From Porites lutea (taxonomy: Eukaryota > Cnidaria > Anthozoa > Scleractinia > Poritidae): a stretch of DNA of 64,000 bases. Positions 46,701 to 58,600 of this stretch are shown one piece after another. The notes below the pieces were generated by a model. The model was not told where the DNA came from. It saw only the letters and a program-made list of their open reading frames with translations, and searched no databases. The position numbers and the translations under genes are program-made. Positions within the stretch are counted from its first letter, which is position 1. Each line of letters opens with the position of its first letter. The DNA lies in the NCBI RefSeq assembly GCF_958299795.1, contig NC_133204.1, positions 9,840,281-9,904,280 on the forward strand. The letters run 5' to 3'.

Positions 46701-49700
46701 TTATGATAGAAAAACCTATATTAGAAAAGTTTGCTTAATCATAATATCCTAAACTTGGAAGTCACCTTATCAAGGTCCTATGAACCCTCTCATGTCTAAC
46801 AGTGGACAAGGAGAAATTCCCAAAAATTCAAATTTCTTTTTGCAAAATACCTAGGAATAAATAGTACCATGCAACAATGCTAGCAGGGGGGTTTAATTGA
46901 ATGATAATACTATATTTAAAGAATTTGGAGTGACAATAGTTGTGAGTAAAATCTGTTCTCAGGTTTAACCAGAATTTCCTTGGTCTCCTATGAATAATTA
47001 GGGCTAGGAAACAAGTCAAGGGGAATTCTGAATTAAACTAGGCTGAAAACTAAGTGGTTAAACGTGACAAAATATCAATTTTTACCAACAACATATACTT
47101 TCAACATAATACATAGTTCTAGCTTTTGAAACCATGGACCTTACTTTACTTGTATCATAAGGTAAATTCTGCTACAGTAAAAATTAATTATTTTTAAACC
47201 TTGCAAAGGAGTCACACTGTTTCTGCTTGTTTTCCCAAAGCCAAGCTGCCCTTTCTTATTTGCTCCCCAACACCACACAGATCCATCAGCTTTGAAAAAC
47301 AAAAAAGGTTGTTTGCATTGATCACTAAATAATCCAAAAAGGTTTGTTTCATCCTTAATATGAAGTATTTCGTTATACCATAGTGGTATAAGCTGATCCT
47401 TGATAATAATAAATTTAATGATCATCAATCAACATCTTTAAGGTGACTCGACCTAGTTTTTTGGGGGGCGTACCATCCTACTTTGAAGCTCTCTGGTATC
47501 CCCACCTTTACTTTTATCGTAAGTCTAACACATAGAATGGATAACATATAGATCAATCTACAATATAACATAAAATTTTTGGCGATCGGAGGAAATGTCA
47601 CGTGGTTATAATGCCACGCCCCTTTGAGGTCTGAGTCGAAAACCTGCTGTTGCAGGCATTTTTTCGTGAAAATCTCTCGGCTACACATATCGCACATTAG
47701 TGCCTTGCGCTGAACAGAGTTTCACCAAAATCGCAAAGACCCAATTCGAGAAATTCAGCGGTTTCCAAATTTAGGTAATAATTTATGCGAAAATGATAAG
47801 CAAACTTTACAGGGATTATATCTAATAAACTATGAGATTCATCTCTGTAGTTTGAGCATCCTTATAACAGATGGGTCCTTGCAAGTCAGCAAAACACTCT
47901 AGGGCCTTGTAAATGCGCGCGATTTCGAGCAAAGCAAACATATAGAAATTATAGTTTTCGCTATTTGTTGACGTTTGTTAGCGTTTAAGAGTCTTTCTCA
48001 CGAAAAAAGCATTTTCTTAAAAATTCGTAGTTTTTTTTCCTTCAAATTTTTTCAGGGCCACAATTGATTAACTAACTACCCGCACTCTGAATTTCATGGT
48101 CATTGAAAAACTGTGACATTAACTTCTATAAGCCCAAACTTGAGTAAACATTGCAGATTTTTAGCGTTTTGGCTGAGTTTGTGCTTTGGGAGTTGTCCAT
48201 TGTTTCTAGTCTGTCATTATACAGCATTCTTGTTCAGCACGCGTGCAATGACCACGCTTGGCTGACTTCCGAATGCTCACCGAGATATTCCCGTCACGAG
48301 TTGCTTTAATTATTGGCTTGCATTAAACCTATGAAAAAAAGATATTTTTTTAATAGTAAGTAGATTTAGTGTGTAGCACTTCTTGATTTTTTTGCAAAGG
48401 CACAAGAAGCACGAGAATTGATTAAAAATTGTGAGTTAAACCTCTATGTATCACTCGATGGCCTGTCTCACTGTACCAAAATTATTATATCTCGGTGAGC
48501 ATTTGGAAGTCAGGCAAGCGTGGTCATTGCACGCGTGCTGAACAAGAATGCTGTATAATGACAGACTAGATTGATCTATATGTTATCCATTCTATGTGTT
48601 AGACTTACGATAAAAGTAAAGGTGGGGATACCAGACAGCTTCAAAGTAGGATGGTACGCCCCCCAAAAAACTGGGTCGAGTCACCTTAATAGAAAGGATA
48701 ACTGATTATAGAAAATGTTTAACATGAACATGTACTTCAACATGTACTTCGACTTGCACAAAGTTGAGAAATATATGAAATTTCTTATAAGGGAGTTTTT
48801 ACAATTTATTATAATAAAATAATTATCAATTGGGTGGGCCAATGGGAATATTTTCAATGATTGATTGTGAAACCACAGCAGATTCCCAATAATTTTGGCA
48901 ATGACAGCAAAACTTCTATTCACAACTTTAATCTTCAAAGCATTTGGCTATTCATTATGAAACAGGAGGACAGCACTTCCATATAAAAATATTATTTAAA
49001 AAAATCATTTAAAACAAAGAACTAACAATTAAAAGATGTTAACTAGCATGTATGGAGACCAGTGCCAGATAGCCCGGTATGGGGCTATTGTATTTTGCTA
49101 TCAGGATAGTGAATTCTGTTCTTAACCCAACAGGCAAGCATCAAAGTTTTGGCAGGAATTCAAAGTACAGAAGAGCTGTAATCAATTCTGATCATCAAAA
49201 TTTTTTTCAGGCCAGTTAAAATGACTCTAGGCCAAAAGTACAAGCTACCTACAGCTTGCCTGAATGGCAAGCTGTAAAACTGACTTTCTTTGCACCCTGT
49301 TGACAAGTACACAGTAACTCAAATAGTTATCCTGAACTCTCGACAAAGGAATTGAGGACTTTTAACATCTATCTTACCTAAAGCAACTATGGAGTGTCTA
49401 AGTCCTGCTGCAACACTGATAACTTGTTGATACTCAGTAAATTCCTACTGATGGGAAACAAAATAATGAACAAATATTTCGACTACCACTGATAATCTAA
49501 AAATTATTACAATGAAACCAGTCCTGTATGATAAAAGCAGTCACTTAAGCCCTGGGGAATGGCCAACTGATTTCTCAAGATAGCTTGGTCTTGTTTGGAT
49601 GCTATTATGATGTAACTTGAACCTTAACCACTGTAACTCCTTAAATATTTTTGAATCAGTACAGTGAAGGAATCATTCATTTAGGAAAGAAGACCTATCA

Positions 49701-52406
49701 GAGACCTTTCCTTATGATAAGTAACAATTTTATTAGAATTTATGAGTGAGAAGATTTTTGCAAGCCTGCATGCCTGCAACTCTATCAAAGTAAATGGTGG
49801 ACATGTATTAACGTTAAGAGCTGTTCTATTATTAGCAAGAAAGGTTTCAGAACCCTAGGTGGCTTCAGTTGTCAGTTGCATTTTGCTAGCTGCTGTCATG
49901 AGTGCAAGATGACCAAAACATGTCCAGATACATGTACATACACAGCCAAAAGGCTGCTTACTTGATGTGAGGACATGCAATAACCATTTAGCTTGACAGC
50001 TAAATAGAGGTCAGTTTATACTAATAAATGGAGACAATTTCCAGGACTATGGTTCAGATTGCTGTTCAACTCAGGTTAGACTGAATAGTTAGCAGTTGCA
50101 ATCTGACAGTTAATGTTCTCAGAAATTATGTTTCTCCCATTTATTAAGGCTGGGGCATATAGGGTCTATATGTACACATTTCAAAGATGACAACATACCT
50201 TGCATAAAGTAGGTCTTGTAAGGTATCCACCAAGTTTTCCCATGCCTAACTGACCAAATGCATTAGAACCCCAGACATAAAGACCATGATCTGAAAGTCA
50301 GGTAATAATAAAAAACGATATTTCAGTTTAAATATTTTACTCCTAGACAAAAAATTAAAGGATAATAACAAAGTCTAAAAATAGTTTTGTAAAACACTGA
50401 GAAGCTTAAGGTTTCATTAAAGTGGTTCATAGAATAAAAAACTGAAAAACTGTCTTATGTCTCCATATTAAAACAACTGAGGGACACAAAAGGTTATTTC
50501 AACTATCAACCATTGGCGTACAGTAAAACCTACCATAGGTGAAATACCCAAACTGGCAAGATTTTGGTGGTGACTCATGGTAGTGCAAAAAGATGAAGTA
50601 CAAAATAATTTGACCAGTAAAATTCATTTTGGCATTTTAGAAAGGCGACTGCTTTTGAGGGATGTCACTCTAGACAGGTGACTGCTGTTTGGATGAGGTG
50701 GAGATTTTGTATGCCAAAATTACATTCCTAAAAGGACTTTCTGACATTTTGCTGATTTCAAAAGTGTAAAATGAACCTTTCTCTACCCCCATCTCTTTTA
50801 AGCGATGTTGCAGTGAGCTACCTGTAAAAAAAAAACAACTTATCCTGGAGGGGAGCAGGAGGATTACTCATATTAATTTTGTTTTCTTCTCTGAAGGACA
50901 GTGGTTCAGCAATTCTATGGCTGTAGGCTGAATTTTAAAAAATTTTATGCTTAGTTTAATTTGACCCATGACAGCCACACATGAAGTTTGGCTGTATTTC
51001 CAAAGATTTACCTGTGATGGCTAAGGTGTGGTTCCATCCACAAGATACTTGAGTGACAGGAGGAAGCCCCTGAACATGACACAGCACAGCCCTGTCTTCT
51101 GTATCACCCAAACCCAACTGACCTTTATTGTTCCAACCACACATGAACAAACCTTGACTTACTATATTGAAAATGCAATTATCATAATCTATGAGAAAGA
51201 TGTTTTTCAGTCAGTGACATAGGCAGCTCTGAAGAAAAAAATTGAGTACACAAAAGGAGTTGAACCTATGACCTACTGGTTACTATTATGTACTATCACT
51301 CAAGAATAATGCACATTGGTAAAATCCAACTAGTGGTCTACTATCAATGCTGCATTCTGATTGGTTGAGCTGCCACTAGACTATATGTTATAGCCCAGTA
51401 CTAGCGAAAAACGCGGGCTTTTTGGCGGCAAAAAAGGATTAAAGTCTAGCTTTAACTAGCGAATTTTTTTTTATTCTCCATATTTTTGAAAACTAGTTGG
51501 ATTTTACTAAACAATTATTCCTCTCGCCCTCATTGCCTCTGAGTCAGTAAACCATTCGGCCTTTGGCCTCATGGGCTATTGACTCAGAGCCCATTCGGGC
51601 TTGAGGAATAATTGTTAAATATTAATAAATAGTAATATTGCAAACTGAGTTAACCATGGACTCATGTAATAGGTAGGTAGAATATGATCATCTGGGTGAG
51701 CGTAGTCCTGAATAGGCCTGTTGTTGACAGTGATTCACACTTCAACAACCTGCACAATAGTCATCTTCAGAGTCAAAGTGAGTTGTATCAGTCATGCCAG
51801 TTGGGGGTGTCAACTCTGGTTATTTGCCTGATTTGCCATTTGTGCACATTTTCTCCCATAGAAACATTTTGCATGAGCATTTGTCATTAGTTTCTCTTGA
51901 GACAACTGTAATACCCTAGAGAAATTTAAAAATGGTCATGCAAAAATTAGGAGAAAAACAAGGTGTGCCAATTCAGGAAATAAGCGTAGTCCTGCATTCA
52001 ATACTGCTGTTCTTTCAAATAGCTTAACAATTCATTATCACTTTAGAAGTGCATGCTCGTGTCAAATAACCAAGACAAAATCTGTGTCTCTGAAATGGTA
52101 TATAAACTTAATATAGAAACCTGTTATGACTGCTGTATGGCCTCCACCACCTTCAATTAAGGCTACTTCTATAGGTTTACATGTATTTTCTGGAGAATCG
52201 TCGAAACTTTCAGGAATCAAAACATCATCTGTGTGTCCTAAACACAGCTGTCCGTGACTATTTGCTCCCTAAGAGGACAAAAAGGGTAAAAAGGATTTAC
52301 CTGTAAGCAGGTAACATAACTCAACAAGGTGTTTTTAAATACCGCATTTACAAACCCACGAAAACAGCTGTGTTTCTTCATTATTTCGTGGAATGCCAGC
52401 CGCCAT
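43713..52406 (-). CDS. SERGEF: Secretion-regulating guanine nucleotide exchange factor, RCC1 repeats
   Basis: Ten exons with agreeing phases: 52406-52356, 52268-52121, 51161-51012, 50290-50199, 49444-49378, 47289-47200, 46696-46457, 45437-45313, 44618-44582, 43876-43713; 387 residues (human 458, which has a longer tail). ATG at 52406 sits in CAAGATGGCGGC. RCC1-type blades appear in order: LFSWGANSHGQLCLGHTDDV, LFMCGWNNKGQLGLGDTEDR, LYVWGSNAFGQLGMG, VWCWGANKKGQLGFG, VFCWGSNQHGQCG, IFSWGRADYGQLGVG and VMTWGWNEHGICGTG. The last blade and GCGGGHSFAVV match human SERGEF closely (CYSWGWNEHGMCGDG, GCGAGHSLAL). A seven-bladed propeller is expected. The human protein binds Sec5 and affects proteoglycan secretion; exchange activity is not established from sequence. 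Confidence 0.94.
43942..44140 (+). mobile_element. tRNA-derived SINE, family 2
   Basis: The head is tRNA-like (TTAGCTCAATTGGTAGAGCG box A, GGGTTCGAATCCC box B). The acceptor and anticodon stems each have a mismatch. It runs on into 'tgaattttttttt', 'caggctttcttttcgcaact' and an AT-rich tail. No termination signal of a proper tRNA gene. In the last SERGEF intron. Confidence 0.72.
46093..46249. mobile_element. Palindromic MITE with AAATGGTTG ends
   Basis: About 50-bp arms: AAAATGGTTGCTGGATTA on the left, complementary to the stretch ending CAACCATTTTT. 'aaattaaaattagcctga' and its complement are the inner arm. SERGEF intron. Confidence 0.7.
47438..48689. mobile_element. 1.25-kb element with about 120-bp TIRs and TTAA flanks
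   Basis: TTAA-GGTGACTCGACC at the left and GGTCGAGTCACC-TTAA at the right; the inverted repeats extend about 120 bp with few differences. A second inverted pair lies inside (48213-48297 against 48487-48571). TTAA targets are typical of piggyBac-type elements, but the ends do not resemble the usual CCC start. No long open frame, so non-autonomous. SERGEF intron. Confidence 0.78.
49060..49299. mobile_element. CAGGGTGCAAAG MITE, copy 4, reverse orientation
   Basis: Reads in reverse: ends ACTTTCTTTGCACCCTG at 49299. Internal 'gatagcccgg', 'gaattctgttcttaac' and 'acagcttgcc' match the other copies. The other end (CAGTGCCAGATAGCC) has lost some bases. SERGEF intron. Confidence 0.75.
51319..51618. 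mobile_element. GTAAAATCCAACTAG composite MITE, copy 1
   Basis: GTAAAATCCAACTAG at the left and CTAGTTGGATTTTAC near 51495 form one inverted pair; a second pair (acaattattcctc and gaggaataattgtt) follows directly. The same order occurs at 59318-59589, so the two parts move together. SERGEF intron. Confidence 0.72.
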
Positions 52407-52736
52407 CTTGTACCTTGTGGAGGGAGCCCACTGGGGCACCGGGGCAGCACCGGCGTCTTCTTCGCTAAGAGAAGACGGGAGGAAGAGGAGGTTGGATCGC
52501 TGGCGGACTCGCTGGCGCAAACACGCACCCTACATCATGTAAAGCGTAATAAAGTTTCCCCAGTAATCCCACGTCTCTTTCTCAGCCCCCGGGGATGCTC
52601 CTTATAATGGTCTATACGGGGAGGCTTCTCCCGAAAGGGGTGCCTTTTTCAGGCAAGGGTAGGGGCTAAGGGTAGGGTAGGGAAATCTGTCATTGCAGTC
52701 TGTGAAGAAGACAAGAAACTTTCTGGTTTGTGGTAC
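52407..52736. other. SERGEF 5' flank with a repeat fragment
   Basis: GC-richer stretch around 52420-52520, likely promoter and 5' UTR. 52620-52700 holds a 'ggtgcctttttcaggcaagg' segment that looks like part of another dispersed element. Confidence 0.4.
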
Positions 52737-52827
52737 TACAGTCAACTCCCTCATATACAACCACCTTTGATACACGACAAAGTGGTCGCTTACGAGAAGT
52801 GGTCGCTATGAGAGAGTGTTGACTGTA
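52737..52827. mobile_element. 91-bp pogo/Tigger-like MITE
   Basis: TA-CAGTCAACTCCCTCATA at the left, TATGAGAGAGTGTTGACTG-TA at the right, with 'agtggtcgct' repeated inside. TA target site. SERGEF 5' flank. Confidence 0.75.
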
Positions 52828-53074
52828 TTTAAAAGACGGCGCATTTACAGTTAAAAGGGATGCAGTCAGTCTAAACTAAAACTAGCATTAAGAGGTCACG
52901 AGACCAATGCTTCCTTTAAAAAATGAGTTGTAATATTACTAATGCCAAAAATTGACAGAGCACAAATAAATTATCTTACACCCGAAATTTGGGAGGAAAC
53001 GCATATAAGGAAGATATTTTATGGCACTTTGATTTTTCAACAAAGTAGAATGATTTGTATTGGCCGCCATACTC

Positions 53075-53520
53075 TTGCCTGCGTGCAGACGTCTCCTATT
53101 TCCTTTGTTGCACGCGGAAAAAGGAAATAGGAGACGTCTGCACGCAGGCAAAGTAAATTATAAAGAAATAATTTCCTCGTACACGTTAAATTTTCCGCGC
53201 CCCCGCACAAGATTTCGATCGCTCTGCTTTTCGATCGACGAAAAACACAGCACACAGTCGCACATGTTTTGATTTGTTTTGGTTGGAAAACCCCGCTTAC
53301 ATAAATTATTTAAATCACCGCATACATTATCAGACCACATTCGATAACAACCAATCAGCGTTAAGTCAAACAATGTGCACTGTGTGTCAGCCTACCACAG
53401 CGTGTTCCCAAGATCTTGGGAACCCAGCGGGACGCTGGAACACGATTAGCGACGGGCGTTACGCAGACGTCCCTTTTCCGCGTGCAACAAAGGAAATAGG
53501 AGACGTCTGCACGCAGGCAA
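53075..53520. mobile_element. MITE with about 46-bp TIRs and exact 8-bp TSD
   Basis: 446 bp starting TTGCCTGCGTGCAGACGTCT and ending in its complement, flanked by the exact repeat CCATACTC (53067-53074 and 53521-53528). A third, inverted copy of the end sits just inside the left end (53121-53152), making a hairpin at 53075-53152. Another small hairpin (gtgttcccaagatcttggga) is at about 53400. The 8-bp duplication fits hAT-like mobilisation. No open frame of note. Confidence 0.8.
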
Positions 53521-53949
53521 CCATACTCTTGCCCTCCACAAGGCGGCCAAAACTACTTGTTGCTTATATATTGTTAAACATTTGATAGTTACGCCCAGAT
53601 GTGCTGTAAACGTTACCACATCATTTTTTCAACATTTCCTTGAAGGTTAAGTCCAAAACTTGCGTTCAGAAAGAGGTAATTCATAATTTTAAAAATCACA
53701 ATTTTGGTCACATGACCAGCTATGAACTTACTGATTTTAAGAAAATGGTGCGGGTTGGAACCACCAAATCACTATTATTTTGTTTAAGATATTACCCACT
53801 AATCGTTTTTCGAAGGCAAAATAGTTTTCATTTTCATAAAAACGATGTCACATGACCTCTTAGTGTAAATGGCCTATCATAGACAGAAGTCCTTGGGACA
53901 GTAATCCAGTATTCATATTTTTCTGCCATTTCTAGGTTCCCTCATAAAA

Positions 53950-54180
53950 CGGAAGATCCTTTTCGAAATTTCCTTGCAGTTCTCCGAGACGCAACGAGAG
54001 GGCAAAAAAGCGATAGGTTTAGATCAGCAAGACAACTACTTTGCACGTGCATCACGCTTTTTTGTACATTTCTCTGCCGTCTCTCTGCACGACTACAACG
54101 TGAAACTGCCTAATTTCACGTTTTGTCGAGGACGGGAACAAAATTTTCTTTTCCTGAACTTTGAAGCAGTCCTTTAGAAT
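53950..54180. repeat. Dispersed repeat, copy 3, reverse orientation
   Basis: In reverse it carries the same ordered words as 1170-1520 and 36730-36960: 'cgtgcatcacgctttttt', 'acatttctctgccgt' and 'ctaatttcacgttttg'. Confidence 0.55.
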
Positions 54181-54530
54181 TCAACTCCAAAAAAAAATTG
54201 GCCAACATTTGACGAATTAAACGAGATGGAATACGCGCGTTTAAGTTTAAGGCAACGCAAATTCACTTTTTAAGTGACGCTTTCGTAAGTAGCGCACCTA
54301 TGACGTCTTGAGTTCCAATTTGTCATCCAACTTCCACAATTTCGCAGCCACAAGGTGGTATTTTTAAATAAATGTACCGCGTTGTCGCTTTACTTAAAAG
54401 TAAAGCGATAACGCCGACTGCTACAATGTATTAGTTTACATAGGTCAGTAAATATGTCTTTAAACGCAGTTTTGAAAAGTTTATTGAACTCTACAACTAC
54501 GAAACTGCATCCCGGAGCAGTTTTCCTCTT

Positions 54531-54741
54531 TTTTTATGGAACAGAGTGTACACTATCATACATTTCACATTTTTTTCTTCTTCTTTTTTTATAGTCTGCT
54601 ACACAGCCGTTTTTAGAGTCGTCACGCAACGCTCCTCCCCACTAGTTTGTGGGGAGGAGCATTGCGTGACGACACTAAAAACGGCTGTGTAGCAGACTAC
54701 TTTTTTATGGAACAGAGTGTACACTATTATACATTTCACAA
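54531..54741. repeat. 40-bp direct repeats flanking a MULE-like MITE
   Basis: tttttatggaacagagtgta plus the following 'cactatcatacatttcaca' at 54531-54570 recurs at 54702-54741 with one difference. The element 54592-54699 lies between them. Confidence 0.75.
54592..54699. mobile_element. 108-bp compact relative of the 9157-10008 MULE-like element
   Basis: Starts TAGTCTGCTACACAGC and ends in the complement; the arms are almost the whole element and match the TIRs of 9157-10008 including 'gtcgtcacgcaacgctcctc'. Flanks are T-rich with a c(t)6-7a direct repeat, consistent with a slipped 9-bp duplication. Confidence 0.8.
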
Positions 54742-54934
54742 TTTCAATCAACCTCCAGTCCTGAGACGCTTCTATGCCCACGAAAAGTAATTACGTTTCT
54801 TGTGATTTTGCAGGAGACAGAAAACACACTTGAATTCAAACTGGTACAGCACATTCACATGAAGAGGAAGAACAAAGACGCAACTTAAGACAAAACAAAA
54901 ACTGTTCCTTTTTTATGAGCATATCAGCTGCGTC

Positions 54935-54936
54935 TT

Positions 54937-54969
<33 letters not shown>

Positions 54970-55337
54970 TAAGCTGGCTCGACTGTAGCTCGACTGCAGC
55001 ACGACACTAGCACGACTTGGTTTCAGACGTCGAATTTAATCCAGTCGAATAGAACCGTTGTTGCCGAAAACAAAAAACAACAATAAAGAAACGGTTTAGC
55101 AAACTGTTAAATGTATTCTAATGTATTTATAATCAATGAACTGAGTTCGGCACGGCAGTAGCGCGACGTTTGAAACCAACTCGAGCTACTGCCGTGTAGT
55201 ACGGCAAAGCTTGCCGTGCTACACGGCAGTAGCACGACTTGGTTTCAAACGTCGCGCTACTGCCATGCTGAAGTCGAATTTAATTCGATCAATTTAGTTC
55301 GGCATGGCAGTAGCACGACGTTTGAAACGGGCCTTAA
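54935..55337. mobile_element. CCCGTTTCAAACGTCG MITE, possible TTAA target
   Basis: TTAGGCCTGTTTCAAACGTC at the left, CGTTTGAAACGGGCCTTAA at the right, with several internal inverted copies of 'cggcagtagcacgac'. TTAA is intact on the right and one base off on the left. Between SERGEF and the bHLH gene. Confidence 0.68.
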
Positions 55338-55687
55338 GGCCGCGCCTTATTCAAGTTGCGAAGACATTTTCGGGGATATCTGTACAAGAAGTTCATGTCT
55401 TATTCCAAATGCGTCAAATTCCTCGTGGATAAATGGCCCTATTATAGAGACCCTTGATAGCTTATTGTAAGGCCTAAAACGGCCAAATTGCACTTGAACA
55501 TGAACAATAAAAAAAATTTTTAACCCCAATTTGTCATTTGGAAAGTGTCAAGATGACATGCCACAATGTCCTGACTTATGGCGTGGACATTGTTATCCTG
55601 AAATAGTGCCAAGAACCAGTGAGTCCTTTAAAAGTTCATTAAAATTACTTCACTGACAATAATAATTCATCTTGTTCAGTATGGATT

Positions 55688-58600
55688 TCAGCCCCCTCCT
55701 TCATCAGGGTTTGAGCTCTCATTACCCGATGAGTCTGTCTGAATTGCAATACTCTCTGAGGAGTTTCGGGACTCAATGCTACAATCATCACCATTTGATC
55801 CACTGTCTCCATTGTATTGGTTAGCAGTGCCCTGTCCTCCAAGGTCTTTGCGCAAGCCATTGAATAAAGGAAACCCCATAGGAGGTGCCTGATATCCATA
55901 CGGCGTCATCCCTGCATGTACATATGGCAGTGGAAAACCAAAGCTGGGACTTGGTACGTGAGGAGACACACCATAGGCCGTAGCACCTGGCTGTACCATT
56001 GGAAATGGCATCTGTGCATTGCCATTAAACATTTGTGTGGAAGGTGTTGGTAGTGGAATATTCGGGTGCAAGACCACTGGAATAAAATGTGTACCTGCAG
56101 GATGGAGTGCATAGGTTGGCAAAGTATAGGGAGGTGGCAGGAAGGGCGTGCGCAGAGGAATGTTGCCTGCTTGGGGAAGCATGGATGGGAATGTGGGTAC
56201 AGAGGAACCATTAGTGTCTCCTCCCCTGCTGCCATTTGTAGTTTTAATGCCATTGCCATTTGTTCTGTTGCCATTTTCAGCCTCCTTTCCTGAATTACCC
56301 TGTATCTCAGACATCTCTTCATCAAGGCATATGGCTGAATCTGTCTGGTTTTCTCTGGAATTCTCTGAACTGTTTTCATTGTCACTGCTGTTGGAGGTGT
56401 TCCCATTGCTGCTACTACTCGGCAAGCCATCACCACTGCTACTGTGATGGCCATGTCGAGCTCTTTTGGCCTTCCCTCCACTTCCACTGCCACTCCGTTC
56501 TCCATTGCTGGAAGAAGCGGATGATGAAGAAGACGTAGTGCCTTGAAAGCTTCGCTTAGATGTGGCCCGTTTCCCACCATCTCCACTGCTTTTCCCCTTG
56601 GGGGAGACTTGGGACTCTGCCATTAGCTGTATCTGGTGCCGCAGATGAGCCATAAGCCTCTGAAAACAAGGCTGTTGCATGTCCATTGCCTCAACATTCA
56701 CCAAGAAACGAAAAACCTCTTCTGTGCAGTCCTTGTACCCTCCAAAGTGAGTCACTGGTTTGACCTCCACATCTTTACTTTCACCATCTGCTGGATCGGT
56801 TTCTGTCGTCTCACCTGAAAAATTAACCAAATACCTTCAATGAAACACAACCATTTTCTTATATTTACTTCACTGAGAGAACGTCTGAGAGTATGGGGCT
56901 TAAAAGAGAGGGGGGCTTATTCCTTTTAACAAAGATTTTGGTATCAATAATATTATTAACCATAAAGTCCTGTCATATGGAAAAGCTCAGGCAAATAACG
57001 TTGGAGGTTATGTAGCTGATGATCAAAAGCACATCTGAACTTCCAGCACGTGAATCAACCAGGCAGGATCAGTCGTGTCACAGTCATGATTAATATCATG
57101 AAATCATTATGATATCATTCCCAGGGTCCGAAATTACGCCTTCCTGGTCGCCAATGGGACTAAAAATTTAGTTCTGGCGACCAGAATTTCATAGCTGGTC
57201 GCCAGCTAGCGACTTGTAAAGCAAGTTGTTATTGTGGACTTAAACGTTTGGAGAATTGAAACCTCGAAGCTATTTGCCAACAGGTGTCTTACTTTTTGTC
57301 CTGCTGATATTTTTTAATTAAAAGTGAAACGAAGCTTCCTTTAATAATACCTCCACAACAGCTACTATCAATACGAGTTGAACGTTTCCAAGCGGCCATT
57401 ACGAGTAATGTGGCACAAAAAATGTGGCCTGGTACGAGCAACATGGCGGCTATGTTTCGAGGTTGTTTGGTGGATTGTTTCATGGTAGTTATCGGAAGAA
57501 AATAGTTTTGATATGATCCGGTGCAGTCATGGGCAGACAGCTTTCTGTTCCTACTTTCTAGATCAGATGGCTTTACATGTATATCTCCAAAAAGTAATTT
57601 GTGGAAAAAATGAGACTTCACTCGTACAAGTAGTGACGGTTTCTTTCTGGTATCGGGAGCTGAAGTATTGCCATTTTTAAGCACAAAAACGTCCATACCA
57701 TGCATTTTTTATTCGTGTTTAAACTTTTATTTGAAAAAAAGGGAGGGGGAATTTTTGGCGACCACAATTTGCCCTCTGGCGACCAAAAATTTATACTTGA
57801 TCGCCAGTTGGTGCTCGTATTAAAAAGTTAATTTCGGACCCTGATTCCCCCTCAAAAGAGAAGGCTTAAATTACTAAAGAGGGAGGGCTCAGGGGAATGT
57901 AGAGCAAATCTTTTTTTTACATTTCTAAAAAACAGAAAATGTTAGTCGTATGAGATAATCAGTGCTCAAGTTGATGTAATAAGACACAAAAGTTACTAAG
58001 AGTTTCCAAGACAGAACAGGCCTTTCTTGTTGTGATTCAGACTGAAACGCACAAATGAAAGTAGCTAGAGTGTGACTGTTATTTATCATATCGGTGTTCA
58101 GATCGACTCATCTATTTTGACGGATTCCTGAAATGTGCTTGATATTATTTTGTCAATTAAGAGGGAGAGTTCATGTTGCTGACACTGCCATGGTTGCTCA
58201 TGGGGTCATTTATAAGCTTAAATGAACTAAAATTAAGTCACAAATCCACAACTTTAACATATTTCCTTACCCTTTTTCACATCCTTTTCTTGTTGCTCAG
58301 TGAGGCGACTTTGAAGGGACTTTAAATACTCCACTGTTAACTCTAGAATTTCTGCTTTCTCAAGCTTTCCAGATCCCTATGCAAGAAAATTCAAAGACAG
58401 TTTATCACAATGCTTCCAGCAGTGAAATTAATGCATCTTAAAAATCTTGACTGCCAAGACCATTTACAACATGGAATACAAGTAGTGTAAGTCCTCTATA
58501 AAGCCCCCCTCTCAAATAAGCACCCCCCCCCCCTTTTCAGGGGAAGAAAGTTTATAAGCCCCCCTCCCTACTAAGCCCCCCTTCCCCCCAAAAAAAGATA

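Noticed and set aside
55906-56586. Minus-strand 226-residue frame in the large cwo exon
   Set aside because: Alternative-frame shadow of the cwo coding exon, rich in Met and His from repeated codons; no independent support.
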